Notes: generated by a model not told the origin, from the sequence alone. A stretch of 64,000 bases of DNA from Microvirga ossetica (GCF_002741015.1 NZ_CP016618.1:620001-684000), one strand, 5' to 3'; shown: positions 9,640 to 19,097, numbered from the stretch's first letter. Program-made: numbers and translations.

Positions 9640-11070
9640 ATGAACTTTGGCCTTGTCTCTGCCGCCTATGTGGCGGCCGCTATCCTGTTCATCCTGTCGC
9701 TCGGTGGCCTGTCGGGCCAGGAGAGCGCCAAGCGCGCCGTCTGGTACGGCATGGCCGGCATGGCGCTCGCCGTGGGAGCGACTGTGTTCGGTCCGGGTGT
9801 CGGCAACTACGCGGTCATTGCCGCCATGCTGGTAATCGGATCGGCCATCGGCTGGACCGTGGCCAGGACGGTCGCGATGACCGAGATGCCGCAGCTGGTG
9901 GCGGCGCTGCACTCCTTTGTCGGTCTGGCGGCCGTGTTCATCGGCATCAACGCCGACCTCGAGCTTGCCCGCGTGCTCGCCATGGACGAAGCCGCGCGGA
10001 GTGCGCTGACCGGCTTTGCCGGGGTGCTGGCGCACAAGACCGGCGTGGAGATCGCGATCCTGAGGGTCGAGGTCTTTCTCGGCGTGTTCATCGGCGCGGT
10101 GACGTTTACCGGCTCGGTGATCGCGTTTGGCAAGCTCGCCGGCAAGGTCGACGGCAAGGCAAAGAAGCTGCCCGGCGGGCACGGGCTCAATGCTGCGGCG
10201 GTCCTGGCCTCGCTCGTTCTCCTGGTGCTGTACATGCAGGGCGCCGGCATCTGGACGCTGGTGGCGATGACGCTGCTGGCGTTCTTCATCGGCTATCACC
10301 TGATCATGGGCATCGGCGGGGCCGACATGCCGGTGGTGGTCTCGATGCTCAACTCGTATTCGGGCTGGGCGGCGGCGGCGATCGGCTTCACCCTCGGTAA
10401 CGACCTCCTGATCGTCACGGGCGCCCTGGTCGGCTCCTCGGGTGCGATCCTGAGCTACATCATGTGCAAGGCGATGAACCGCAGCTTCATCAGCGTCATC
10501 CTCGGCGGCTTCGGCGCCACGACGGGCCCGGTGATGGCGATCGCCGGCGAGCAGATCGCAATCGATGCTGATGGCGTGGCGGCGGCGCTCGAGGAGGCCG
10601 ACAGTGTCGTCATCGTGCCGGGCTATGGCATGGCGGTGGCCCAGGCCCAGCAATCGGTGTCGGAGCTCACCCGCCGCCTGCGCGCCAAGGGCAAAGTGGT
10701 GCGCTTTGCCATCCATCCGGTGGCCGGCCGCCTGCCGGGGCACATGAACGTGCTGCTGGCCGAGGCCAAGGTGCCGTACGACATCGTGCTGGAGATGGAC
10801 GAGATCAACGAGGACTTCTCGGCGACCGACGTGGTGATCGTGATCGGCTCGAACGACATCGTCAACCCGGCCGCCCAGGAGGACCCGAACAGTCCGATCG
10901 CCGGGATGCCGGTGCTTGAGGTGTGGAAGGCCAAGCAGGTGTTCGTCTCGAAGCGCGGGCAGGGGACCGGCTATTCCGGCATTGAGAACCCGCTGTTCTA
11001 CAAGGACAACACCCGCATGTTCTATGGCGATGCCAAAGCCAGCATCGGCCAGCTCGTGCAGGCTATCTGA
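9640..11070 (+). CDS. pntB: NAD(P) transhydrogenase subunit beta
   Basis: The 476-residue beta subunit. About nine membrane helices occupy residues 1-270 (domain II), followed by the NADP-binding domain III with [31 protein letters not shown] and [12 protein letters not shown]. It pairs with PntA to form the membrane enzyme that supplies NADPH. Next to the fad and etf genes it would turn NADH from fatty-acid oxidation into NADPH; that link is inferred from position. Confidence 0.96.
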   Translation: MNFGLVSAAYVAAAILFILSLGGLSGQESAKRAVWYGMAGMALAVGATVFGPGVGNYAVIAAMLVIGSAIGWTVARTVAMTEMPQLVAALHSFVGLAAVFIGINADLELARVLAMDEAARSALTGFAGVLAHKTGVEIAILRVEVFLGVFIGAVTFTGSVIAFGKLAGKVDGKAKKLPGGHGLNAAAVLASLVLLVLYMQGAGIWTLVAMTLLAFFIGYHLIMGIGGADMPVVVSMLNSYSGWAAAAIGFTLGNDLLIVTGALVGSSGAILSYIMCKAMNRSFISVILGGFGATTGPVMAIAGEQIAIDADGVAAALEEADSVVIVPGYGMAVAQAQQSVSELTRRLRAKGKVVRFAIHPVAGRLPGHMNVLLAEAKVPYDIVLEMDEINEDFSATDVVIVIGSNDIVNPAAQEDPNSPIAGMPVLEVWKAKQVFVSKRGQGTGYSGIENPLFYKDNTRMFYGDAKASIGQLVQAI

Positions 11071-11110
11071 ATTAATTAATGATCCTTTAGTGACTGGAGC
11101 TTGAGAACTG

Positions 11111-12175
11111 GTGCTTAAGAGTTCAACCCCGCTCTCCGCCGGGCTCGGCCTGACTTTGCCGTTTGCGGAGCCCCCTGAGATCGGTCAGGTGCGGGAAGTC
11201 GCGCCGGGAATCCTTTGGACCCGAATTCCGCTCCCATTCCGCCTCGACCACGTCAACATCTATCTCATCGAAGACGGCGACGGATGGGCGGTACTCGATA
11301 CCGGGATCGCAGATGATCCGACACGGTCAACTTGGCAGGCGCTCCTTGCTGGGCCACTTGCCGGACGGCGGCTGACGCGCCTGATTATCACCCACTTTCA
11401 TCCCGATCATATCGGACTTGCAGGCTGGTTGTGCGAGCAGTTCGACCTGCCTTTGCTGACGAGCCTCAGCAGCTATCTCGGCTGCCTCAACATCTCGCTC
11501 AACCCGGAGGCGAAGGAAGCAAAGCCCTATCGCGATTTTTACCTGGGCCACGGCATGGCTCCTGAGACAGCTGATCTCGTTGCCACCCGGGGCCAGGCCT
11601 ATCTCCGGATGGTGACGCCCCTTCCGCCGACCTTCACACGCGTTGTAGCAGAACAGGTTCTATTGATCGGCGGTCGCGAGTTCGAGGTGCTCTTTGGTGA
11701 TGGCCATGCGCCCGACCAGCTCATGTTGTACTGTGCCAGTGACAACATTTTTCTTCCAGCAGACCAGGTCCTCGCCAAAATCACGCCCAACATCAGCGTT
11801 TGGGAAGTCGATCCTGACGGCGACCCACTCGGTCTTTACCTGCGCTCGCTGAACATGATCACGAAGCGGATTCCTGCCGACGCACTTGTTCTTCCTGGTC
11901 ACCAGCTTCCGTTCCGTGGTCTGCATGTGCGCTGCCAGGAGCTAGTGGACCATCATGAGGAACGCTGCGCTCGGGTCGCGAAGGCCTGTCGCATCAAGCC
12001 TCACTCCGTTGCCGACTTGGTTCCCGTGCTCTTCACACGCCCGCTTGATCCTCATCAACTGAGCTTCGCCTTCAGCGAGACTCACGCTCACGTCAACGCT
12101 ATGCTTCATCGCGGTGAACTGGTTTGGACGGAGGCGCGTGAAGGAATGACCCGAACCGTCATCGCAAGAGCATAA
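11111..12175 (+). CDS. Metallo-beta-lactamase-fold hydrolase
   Basis: A 354-residue member of the MBL superfamily. The metal motif HFHPDH is at residues 95-100, and an Asp-containing strand (VLDTGI) and a later GDGHAPDQ block carry further metal ligands. The C-terminal third is helical, as in the winged-helix type MBL proteins. The substrate cannot be named; thioester, glyoxalase and lactonase activities all occur in this fold. It begins with GTG 41 bases after pntB and has only a weak ribosome site, so it may be read through from pntAB. Confidence 0.85.
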   Translation: MLKSSTPLSAGLGLTLPFAEPPEIGQVREVAPGILWTRIPLPFRLDHVNIYLIEDGDGWAVLDTGIADDPTRSTWQALLAGPLAGRRLTRLIITHFHPDHIGLAGWLCEQFDLPLLTSLSSYLGCLNISLNPEAKEAKPYRDFYLGHGMAPETADLVATRGQAYLRMVTPLPPTFTRVVAEQVLLIGGREFEVLFGDGHAPDQLMLYCASDNIFLPADQVLAKITPNISVWEVDPDGDPLGLYLRSLNMITKRIPADALVLPGHQLPFRGLHVRCQELVDHHEERCARVAKACRIKPHSVADLVPVLFTRPLDPHQLSFAFSETHAHVNAMLHRGELVWTEAREGMTRTVIARA

Positions 12176-12241
12176 TGCATTAGCCCAAAGCTAACGCACT
12201 TTTAAGTCCCATAAAAAATGTTCAACGAAATTGTAGTGCGA

Positions 12242-12571
12242 TTATTCCCCGCCGTGGACTTTGCAGTACTCGGATCTGTGCCGCGCTTTCCACGTCTGCG
12301 CGTTGAGCTGGCAACCCCTGGTTAATGTGTTTCCGCAGGGCTTTCCGACACTGGTTTTCCCGCCGCACAGGGCCTTGCCGTAGCTCTCGGCCCACTCGTG
12401 ATATTCCTCGCGGGTCAGCCCGAAGTGCTTCGCTGCGAACCCGTCGGGGTCGTGCACGTACTCCAAAGCCTGTTGCTCCGTGAGATGCACATCCTGACCG
12501 CCCCAGGCGGTTGTGAGATTGGCGATGTAGATATGATAGAGCCGACCAGAGTTAATCGTCGTTATTGTCAT
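12242..12571 (-). CDS. Small protein with CxxT-GKPC / HGG zinc-like motif
   Basis: A 109-residue protein with a strong GGAGGAG ribosome site. The C-terminal half carries the pattern C-GGKTSVGKPC-...-C-...-YCKVHGG, the Cys/His arrangement found in small zinc-binding proteins often carried on phages and plasmids. The N-terminal half (LTEQQALEYVHDPDGFAA) has no recognised domain. Function unknown; nucleic-acid binding is a guess from the motif. Confidence 0.7.
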   Translation of the reverse strand: MTITTINSGRLYHIYIANLTTAWGGQDVHLTEQQALEYVHDPDGFAAKHFGLTREEYHEWAESYGKALCGGKTSVGKPCGNTLTRGCQLNAQTWKARHRSEYCKVHGGE

Positions 12572-12744
12572 GATCTCTCCTCCTCACACGGTCGCAAATC
12601 CCGGTAGCCCCGCTGCCACTTGTCCCGCGCGACCGTCTCCAAGACGGGCGAGATGCATTAGTCTGTGCAGTTGATCCAGCAAGAGAAGGAGACTCTTGCA
12701 GGCGAGCGAGCATTCTTGCAAGCCAATGCTCTATCCGGATAATA

Positions 12745-12770
12745 AGAAGGCCGCCGTTGGGCGGCCTTCT
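12745..12770 (-). terminator. Rho-independent terminator of gapR
   Basis: A perfect 11-base stem (AGAAGGCCGCC / GGCGGCCTTCT) with a 4-base loop. Read on the minus strand it is followed by TTATT. It lies 24 bases past the gapR stop. Confidence 0.8.
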
Positions 12771-12794
12771 GCAACATTTGAGCGGGGCGTACTG

Positions 12795-13067
12795 TCAGGC
12801 CGCCTCGGCGACCGGCGCGGGACCGGCTTCGTCCATGGCCCGCATGTAGACGTCGAGCAGGCTCTCGTGCTCGTCGCGCTCATCCTGACCCTGCCTGCGC
12901 AGCTTGATGATCTCCTTGAGGATCTTCACGTCGAATCCCTCACCCTTGGCTTCGGAGAAGACCTCCTTCTTGGCCTCGGTCAGCTCCTTGATCTCGTTCT
13001 CGATCTGCTCGATGCGCTCCACGAACGAGCGGATCCGGTTGCCCGGAATTCCAACGACGTCACTCAT
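12795..13067 (-). CDS. gapR: GapR-family nucleoid protein (DUF2312)
   Basis: A 90-residue member of the DUF2312/UPF0335 family, whose Caulobacter member GapR binds overtwisted AT-rich DNA ahead of replication and transcription and supports topoisomerase action. The core signature EVFSEAKGEGFDVKILKEII followed by KLRRQ is present, along with the N-terminal coiled coil (IEQIENEIKEL). An AAAGGAGA site precedes the ATG and a terminator follows. Alphaproteobacterial genomes and their plasmids often carry several copies, so this may be an accessory paralogue. Confidence 0.9.
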   Translation of the reverse strand: MSDVVGIPGNRIRSFVERIEQIENEIKELTEAKKEVFSEAKGEGFDVKILKEIIKLRRQGQDERDEHESLLDVYMRAMDEAGPAPVAEAA

Positions 13068-13293
13068 GGCTTCTCCTTTTGCCGTACGGTGACAGGCACT
13101 ATCTGGCAGGCGAGTAAGCGACGCGTTAATCTGGAGCAGCAGCCGCGCAGGAAGCGATCAACAGGGAATACCAGACATTGGGATCGTTCAGAAATCTTGC
13201 TGTCATGAACCCTGCGGTGAAGCGCAAGTCCACAGAGGGGAGGGGAGGCTCAGTCGCAAATTCCGGCTGCGAACGCTCTCTGCCAGCTCATGC

Positions 13294-13416
13294 TCATGGC
13301 AGACACTTCTCTGATAGCTTGAACGCGTCGTCGATCTCGACTCCGAGCGCCGTAACGATGCGGTTCGTCTCGGACGCCATACCGACGATGGTTACCAATT
13401 CGGCGTATTCGGCCTC
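13294..13416 (-). pseudogene. 3' fragment of an alkylhydroperoxidase-like (CMD family) gene
   Basis: The minus strand reads about 40 residues (AEYAELVTIVGMASETN then a short C-terminus ending at 13294) resembling the end of carboxymuconolactone decarboxylase-type proteins. Its upstream side is cut by the IS5 element at 13417. On removing the IS and one copy of TCA, the frame runs back to ATG ACT GAG, so the gene may already have been a fragment before insertion. Confidence 0.5.
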
Positions 13417-13417
13417 A

Positions 13418-14371
13418 GAGGCTGGTGAGCAATTTTATTGCTCGCTTCAAGTCCTTGATTCAGGATAGATTTCACTGGAATCGGTGAGGCGGATGCGGGC
13501 TGTTTGACGGTTGAGGAGCCCCGCCATGGATGTCTGTTCCTACGCCAGCGATCTCAATGATGCCGAATGGGCGCTGCTCGCGCCCCTTGTCCCCCGCAGC
13601 CATCCAGCCGGACGGCGACAGACCTATCCGTTACGGCGCATCGTCGATGCGATCTTCTATCTGCTGCGCACCGGAGCCCAGTGGCGGCTGCTGCCGCACG
13701 AGTATCCACCCCGGTGTGCCGTCTTCTACCACTATGCCCAGTGGCGCGAGGATGGCACCTGGGAGCACGTGACCCAGGTCCTGCGCGAGAGCTACCGCCG
13801 CACGATCGGCCGCAGTCCTCAGCCGACAGCGGCGATCATCGACAGCCAATCGGTCAAGACCTCTGAGATGGGCGGACCGCGCGGCTATGATGGTGGCAAA
13901 AAGATCAAGGGCCGCAAGCGCCATCTTCTCGTTGATACGCAAGGCAATCTCCTGAAGAACAGCGTGCATCCAGCCGACATCCATGACCGCGCCGGAGCCG
14001 AGATCTTGTTGGAGGGTCTGCAGCATCTCTTCCCGGCCATCGAGCTGATGTGGGCCGACACGGCTTATCGCGGATTGAAGGATTGGCTGTGCAAAGCGCT
14101 GGGCTGGAGGCTGTCGATCCCACAACACTGGTGGGCCGGTGGCGTCTGGACGCGGATTGGCGCAGAGCCGCCGACGCGGCCGAGTGGCTTTCAGGTGCTC
14201 GCGCGCAGATGGGTTGTTGAGCGGACAATCGCCTGGTTGACCACCAACCGGCGGCTGGCGAAGGACTACGAACGTCTGGTCGAGACCGGCGAGATGCTGC
14301 TCTATCTCGCGATGAGCCGCATCCTGCTGCGCCGCCTCACGCGAAAGGAAAGATAATTGCTCACCAGCCTC
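13418..14371 (+). mobile_element. IS5-family insertion sequence, copy A (954 bp)
   Basis: Terminal inverted repeats begin GAGGCTGGTGAGCAATT on both ends. A 3-base target duplication TCA flanks the element (13415-13417 and 14372-14374), matching the TNA target of IS5 subgroups. A near-identical copy B lies at 43012-43968 in opposite orientation. Confidence 0.92.
13526..14356 (+). CDS. IS5-family transposase (copy A)
   Basis: A 276-residue DDE transposase. The catalytic acids are in IIDSQSVKT, WADTAYRGLK and the block RRWVVERTIAWL, in the usual IS5 order. The start ATG (MDVCSYASDL) matches copy B. The two proteins differ by scattered substitutions and one extra Asp near the C-terminus of copy B. 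Both frames look intact, so the element may be active. Confidence 0.93.
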   Translation: MDVCSYASDLNDAEWALLAPLVPRSHPAGRRQTYPLRRIVDAIFYLLRTGAQWRLLPHEYPPRCAVFYHYAQWREDGTWEHVTQVLRESYRRTIGRSPQPTAAIIDSQSVKTSEMGGPRGYDGGKKIKGRKRHLLVDTQGNLLKNSVHPADIHDRAGAEILLEGLQHLFPAIELMWADTAYRGLKDWLCKALGWRLSIPQHWWAGGVWTRIGAEPPTRPSGFQVLARRWVVERTIAWLTTNRRLAKDYERLVETGEMLLYLAMSRILLRRLTRKER

Positions 14372-14712
14372 TCAGTCATCCCCTGTAAATCGGCTCAGAA
14401 ACGTTGACCCCCTGTCAGAACAGGCGCAACCCACTGAACATTCGAAACAAACAGCAATAACAGAGGGGTCACAGTCGGCGCCGGTCGTGACCCTCTGACT
14501 CCGAGCAAAACCGCAAGCCACTCAGAGGTTTGCGCCGAGCAAGAGACGGGTCCGGGTTCGAAGCCGAATGACACTGTATTCGAGCGCTCTTTCTTGTTGG
14601 CCAGACGTCAAACCCCAGCTTCGAGTTGTCACGGCCCCGCATCCCCCTTTTAAGGCTTGTCCTCACAGCTCCACCGCGCCATAGTAGTTAATAATAACTG
14701 AAGGGGAGTGGC
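14372..14712. other. Intergenic stretch with one hairpin, no gene seen
   Basis: No convincing reading frame. A hairpin at 14461-14497 pairs CAGAGGGGTCAC with GTGACCCTCTG, with one bulged G; it could end transcription leaving the IS or be a relic of a mobile end. The final 30 bases carry the ribosome site of the next small gene. Confidence 0.5.
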
Positions 14713-14895
14713 ATGATGTCTGATCGTGATCTCGACCTGATGAAGGCAGCCTTGGCTGAGCTTAGCAGGCTCAAAGATGCCGCGGAGCATTCAAGACATA
14801 TCCTCGGGCGCCTCTATAACACCGCCTTAGAGGAATGGGCAGGACGCCTCGGGCTGGACCCGATCCAGCTCAACCAGTTCGTCCCGACGCGCTGA
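14713..14895 (+). CDS. Small hypothetical protein, 60 aa
   Basis: A short charged helical protein (MMSDRDLDLMKAALAEL at the start) with a good GGGGAG ribosome site. A second ATG one codon later may be the true start. No family recognised. Codon use is normal for the region. Confidence 0.55.
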   Translation: MMSDRDLDLMKAALAELSRLKDAAEHSRHILGRLYNTALEEWAGRLGLDPIQLNQFVPTR

Positions 14896-14997
14896 TCTCA
14901 TCGTTCTCCTACATCGTCGAACACGATCGTCAACGCAATACGGTCGAGAAAGCCTAGGCTCGTCGCTCAAGTGGGGCGGAGATCGGCTGGCATATGG

Positions 14998-15283
14998 CTA
15001 TGGCTGTTGACGGCCGACGACGCGCTGGTTCTCTGTTTCCATCAGAGGAGCCAACTTCGCCTCGCTCCTGTGCCAGGCTTTTGCACGCTCCTCCTCGATC
15101 AGGGCGTGACATGGCCTACAGAGGGTAACGAGAGGGGAGAGGTCCCCCGCAAGGAACCCGGGGCTGATACTTCCTGTGGTGAACTTCAATCGCTCTACTT
15201 CGGCAGCAAGCACATTTTATGGCCTGCTTTGCTGAGGACCCTGCCTCGAATATCCTTTCAATCGGGTGTTCTGCGATAAGCAT
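14998..15283 (-). pseudogene. HNH endonuclease-like gene with a single-base frameshift
   Basis: Two minus-strand frames together make one HNH-like protein of about 94 residues. The first, from ATG at 15283, contains KCACC then IEVHHRKYQPR (zinc Cys pair and the HH of the HNH site). The second continues FLAGDLSPLVTLCRPCHAL, with the closing Cys pair and His. The switch falls at the CCCCGGG run near 15160, where removing one G restores the frame. The 5' side abuts an IS1111-like terminus at 15284, so the true start may be lost. A sequencing error is possible. Confidence 0.6.
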
Positions 15284-15932
15284 GGGGTCAGAACAAGAGC
15301 TGTTCTTGTTGACACGATAAGATAGAACGGATTGGCAATCTTTCCGATAAGGCTGCGGACGGACCGCGCAACGTGAAGCAAGATAATGCTCACGTCGTTC
15401 AGATACCCGTCTGAAACTATTGCACTAACCCGCATTCTCGAAGTTACTTCGACAACGACCGTCCCTCACAGGTGACACTTTGGCGAGCAGTACACTTCTC
15501 CATCATTTGCTTAGGCATTGGATGACGGCTCAAACACCAAGTTCCAAGCTGGGTTCAGCCATCGCGGGGACTTCGGTCAATATGCCGAGCCACGTTCTTG
15601 CTACGTACTAGGTTAGCGTGTGTTTGGGAGCAAATCTTGTTCCAGCCCCAGAAGAAAGTGCACTCCTCTCAAGCGGCGCTTCACAGTCAAACGCGTTGGG
15701 GCAAAAGTCATGCTACACTGGCAGGAGTCTAGTGCTCAGGCACGCCCGTTTGTCATGGCGGTACATCCCGACACAGGAATACGGCATAGGCCACGGACTG
15801 GGATCTGCTTTCGACGTGAAACGATTACCATCTTCGTCCAGCAAGGAGATCTATACTCTGGTTGCACAAGAGCCAGCGCAATATAGCCAAGATTGAGCTG
15901 GCATCAACGCGAACCGCAGGAGGCTCGGCAGG
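15284..15932. other. Long non-coding stretch with IS1111-like end and dispersed repeat
   Basis: Begins with GGGGTCAGAACAAGAG, which matches the outer end of the IS1111-type element. A dispersed repeat (TTGACACGATAAGATAGAAC) follows at 15308. Open frames at 15618-15896 show no family resemblance or good ribosome site, and I do not call them. Confidence 0.5.
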
Positions 15933-17900
15933 TTGAGTATCATGCAGTTTCTGACCGGTGGCGGCACCATGGGGGCCCGCATCCAAGCGTATGACTGGTC
16001 CGCCTCACCGCTTGGTCCTGTCGAGACTTGGCCGCTCTTCCACCGCATCACGCTCAGCAATATGCTCCGCTCCAAGCTGCCCACCTACTTGCTGTGGGGG
16101 CCGGAGCTGATCGCCTTCTACAATGATGCCTGTCTGCCGCTGCGCGGCATCAGGCCAGAGGCGCTCGGGCGCCCCCTACCGCAGGTCTGGGTCGAAACCT
16201 GGGATGTGGTTTCGCCGCTCGTGGCGCAGGCCCGTCGCGGTGAAGCAACCTACGTCCAGGACCTGCCGGTCGACATCATTCAGCGCAAGGGCTACCCCGA
16301 GACGACGTGGTGGAACGGCTCGTTCAGTCCCGTCATGAACGAGAGCGATCAGGTCGGGGGCGTGCTCATCATCATCCACGAGACCACCGAGCGGGTGCTC
16401 GGTGAGCAGCGGCTCCGCTTCCTGATCGATCTGAGCACGCGCCTGCGCGGCATCACCGAGGCGCGCGACGTTATGCTCACAGCGGCCGAGATGCTCGGCC
16501 GCCACCTGCGCGTGAATAGTGCCGGGTATGCAGAGGTCAGTGCGAGCGGTGAGTCGTTTACGGTCGAGCATGATTGGAGCGACGGCACGACCCCGAGCTT
16601 TGCGGGCCAGTATCGTGTCAGTGACTTCGGTCTGCTGATTGAGCGCGAGCTGAAGGCGGGGCATGCGATCCACATCAACGATGCGTTGGCGGATCCACGC
16701 ACCGCAGCGGAAAAGGTTGCTGCATCCTTCACCAGAGCCGGTTACCGTGCTGTCGTGATCGTGCCGCTGATCAAAAACGACCGGCAGGTCGCAACTCTCT
16801 TTGTCCACCAAGCCGAGCCCCGTCATTGGCATGACGATGAGGTGACGCTGGTGCAGGAGGTGGCCGAGCGCACCTGGACGGCGGTCCTGCGCGCCCGCGC
16901 CGAAACTGCCCTGCGGGAAAGCGAAGAGCGCTTCCGGCAGTTCGCCGAGCACTCCACCGACGTGCTCTGGATCCAGGATGCCGACACCATGCAGATGGAA
17001 TACCTCAGCCCTGCCTACGAGCGGGTCTGGGGCCGGTCTCCAGATGCTTTCAAGGATCGTAGCCAATGGGCCGAAACCGTCCATCCAGAGGACCGGGAAT
17101 GCGCACTCCAGGCTACCGAGCGTGTCCTGCAGGGCGAGACCGTCGCCCATGAGTACCGCGTCGTCCGCCCCGACGGGAGCATGCGCTACGTCCACATCAT
17201 CGGGTTCCCGATTCTTGACGACCATCGCAGGGTTCGGCGGATCGCCGGCATTGCCCGCGACATCACGCAACATGACGGGTCCATGGTTTATGTGGTGGAT
17301 AACGACGAAGCCTCGCGCCGGGATCTGTGCCTTCGGCTTCAGCAGGCCGGGTATGAGGTGAAGGCGTTTGCCTCGGCCCAAGCCTTCCTAGAGGTGGCGC
17401 CGGTGCTCGTGCCGGGTTGTGTGGTGCTCGACACCGGTGCTCCTGAAGCAGGCGGGCTAATGATCCCGAAGGAGTTGAAAGCGCGGCGTGCGGGCCTGCC
17501 GGTGATTGTGATTGGAGAGACTCGCGGTAACTCTACTGTCGGGGTCCAGGCGATGAAGGCGGGCGCGGTGGATTTCCTGGACGTCCCCTACCGGCCGGAA
17601 CAGCTGCTGGATGCTCTTGCATCGGCTCAGGCCGGGATCCGCGAGACAGCCGAACGGAATGAGACCATGGAACTCGCCAGAGCCCGGATTGCGGCGTTGC
17701 CGGTCCGGGAGCGGGCGGTGCTGGATGGACTACTGGCCGGGGGCACCAACAAGACGATAGCGCGAGACCTGGGGCTCAGCCCACGCACGGTCGAAGCGCA
17801 TCGGGCCCGTATCATGGAGCGGCTGGGGGCTCAAAGCCTGCCCGAGCTGGTGCAGATTGCAGTTGGGGCAGGTCTGCAGCCCAAACCGCCAGTGCGGTGA
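15933..17900 (+). CDS. PAS-GAF-PAS-receiver-LuxR regulator without a kinase domain
   Basis: A 655-residue soluble protein joining sensor modules directly to a DNA-binding output. A PAS-like domain (about 35-150) is followed by a GAF domain (157-325), a PAS domain (335-445, ending GIARDITQHDG), a receiver domain (450-565) and a LuxR/FixJ helix-turn-helix (585-650, GGTNKTIARDLGLSPRTVEA). No HisKA or HATPase motif is visible. The receiver keeps the acidic pair (VVDNDE) and the phospho-acceptor Asp in VVLDTG, but the conserved Lys (normally KP) reads FLDVPY and the Thr/Ser position is changed, so normal phosphorylation is doubtful. It probably acts as a one-component sensor-regulator. The start ATG has only a weak ribosome site; a later ATG at 15942 is an alternative. 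Confidence 0.85.
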   Translation: MSIMQFLTGGGTMGARIQAYDWSASPLGPVETWPLFHRITLSNMLRSKLPTYLLWGPELIAFYNDACLPLRGIRPEALGRPLPQVWVETWDVVSPLVAQARRGEATYVQDLPVDIIQRKGYPETTWWNGSFSPVMNESDQVGGVLIIIHETTERVLGEQRLRFLIDLSTRLRGITEARDVMLTAAEMLGRHLRVNSAGYAEVSASGESFTVEHDWSDGTTPSFAGQYRVSDFGLLIERELKAGHAIHINDALADPRTAAEKVAASFTRAGYRAVVIVPLIKNDRQVATLFVHQAEPRHWHDDEVTLVQEVAERTWTAVLRARAETALRESEERFRQFAEHSTDVLWIQDADTMQMEYLSPAYERVWGRSPDAFKDRSQWAETVHPEDRECALQATERVLQGETVAHEYRVVRPDGSMRYVHIIGFPILDDHRRVRRIAGIARDITQHDGSMVYVVDNDEASRRDLCLRLQQAGYEVKAFASAQAFLEVAPVLVPGCVVLDTGAPEAGGLMIPKELKARRAGLPVIVIGETRGNSTVGVQAMKAGAVDFLDVPYRPEQLLDALASAQAGIRETAERNETMELARARIAALPVRERAVLDGLLAGGTNKTIARDLGLSPRTVEAHRARIMERLGAQSLPELVQIAVGAGLQPKPPVR

Positions 17901-18050
17901 ACCGGCGCTAAGCTGAGGGCAATGAACTGTGTGGTGACGATTGCGAGATGACCATCCCTCTTCACGGCGTTGGCTTCTCTCACGTGAGGGATGGGGGTGG
18001 CGGCTTGAAGGATCAGAAAACTGACGTTCAGCCGTGGCGTCTCGGAAGGC

Positions 18051-18081
18051 ATGTGCTCCTGGCTCGTGGCCAGGAGCACAT
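18051..18081. terminator. Bidirectional hairpin between convergent genes
   Basis: A 13-base perfect stem (ATGTGCTCCTGGC / GCCAGGAGCACAT) with a 5-base loop, placed between the stop of the PAS/LuxR gene and the stop of the hemerythrin-phasin gene. It has no long T tract. Confidence 0.6.
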
Positions 18082-18101
18082 CACCATCACGGCTATAGGG
18101 G

Positions 18102-19097
18102 TCAGGCCACGCGGCTAAAGCGCTGAGCTGTTTGCTGGGCCTGCACCGTCGCGCTTCTGGTCGCCTCGTCGGTCACCTGGATCGTGAGTTCCGCAATCCG
18201 GCGGCTGTTGTCGAGGGTCTGTTCCAGGTTGTCGCGAAGGAGAGAACTCTGAGCCGCCACCAGATCAGCGACCGATCGGCAGCGGGCAAGCTGGTTGAGA
18301 CCATCGAGGTTGCGTTGCAGGCGCTTCTGGCTCAGTTCGAACACCTCGCGGGAGACATCCTGTAAACCACGCGCCAGAGCGGTGCCGGATTGTGTCACGG
18401 CGCGGAGGTTCTCCGATGTCTGTCCGGTTAGATCCGCAGCATTCCCGGAGGGAAGACCAAAGAGCCGTACGGCGTGTTCGGTCGAGCGCCGGGCCATCTC
18501 CGAGACGGCGCCGAAGCTGTTCTCCATGGTCTCCTGCATGGTCCGCGCCATGGTTTGAGCGCCTTCCACTCCCGCCTTCATGCTGTCCGCGACGCCTTCC
18601 GTTACGCGCTGGACCGTTTCGCCCTGCTCGCGGGCGCGCTGCGCATCGGCTCGCTTGGTCTCGTCAATGGTTGCCATCTCATCCTCCACTTTCTCAATGA
18701 CTGCGTTAACTTCCTCGTCGCTCAAGACCTTGAGCACAGCGGGAAGCAGCTCCTTCTTGTCGTCGCGGATGTGCTGCTGGAACGTTCGCCTCAGCTCGGT
18801 CACTTGGCCGATGAACTCAGCAGCATTCTTCGGCATGCGCTCCAGTTCCGTCAGGAGGGCACTCGTCTCCTCGTTGTCGCGGGTAGCGTCTTGCACAAGA
18901 TCCTGCATCCCGTGCTGTGTCAGGATCGGAAAGAGATGCTGCTCCTGGAGACTGGCCAGGAGTTCCAGCTCCTCCTTCAGGTTGGCCAACAGCCGCTCGC
19001 GGGTTTTGACAGCATTGTCTGAGGTGGCGAGGAGCCTCTCGAAGAGCTCATTCGCCTTGTCGGGTGGCGTTTGGTTGAATCGTCCGTTGGTTGCCAT
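18102..19097 (-). CDS. Hemerythrin-like / phasin fusion protein
   Basis: A 331-residue protein. Residues about 20-145 resemble a hemerythrin HHE helical bundle, with QEQHLFPILTQH and QQHIRDDKKELLP supplying His and acidic ligands. Residues about 205-325 match phasin proteins (AVSEMARRSTEHAVRLFGL, then amphipathic helices with NSRRIAELTIQ). Phasins coat polyhydroxyalkanoate granules, and hemerythrin domains bind a di-iron centre. The combined role, such as oxygen or redox sensing at granules or a stress function, is inference. The ATG at 19097 is preferred over an upstream TTG that adds only four residues. Confidence 0.75.
   Translation of the reverse strand: MATNGRFNQTPPDKANELFERLLATSDNAVKTRERLLANLKEELELLASLQEQHLFPILTQHGMQDLVQDATRDNEETSALLTELERMPKNAAEFIGQVTELRRTFQQHIRDDKKELLPAVLKVLSDEEVNAVIEKVEDEMATIDETKRADAQRAREQGETVQRVTEGVADSMKAGVEGAQTMARTMQETMENSFGAVSEMARRSTEHAVRLFGLPSGNAADLTGQTSENLRAVTQSGTALARGLQDVSREVFELSQKRLQRNLDGLNQLARCRSVADLVAAQSSLLRDNLEQTLDNSRRIAELTIQVTDEATRSATVQAQQTAQRFSRVA

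Noticed and set aside
8040..10743. Two long minus-strand frames opposite pntA and pntB
   Set aside because: Low-complexity antisense of GC-rich coding DNA with no domain.
15618..15896. Possible 92-residue gene before the PAS/LuxR regulator
   Set aside because: No ribosome site, no family resemblance, and two overlapping frames of equal quality.
16176..17381. 401-codon minus-strand frame opposite the PAS/LuxR gene
   Set aside because: Shadow of a gene with clear PAS, GAF and LuxR motifs.
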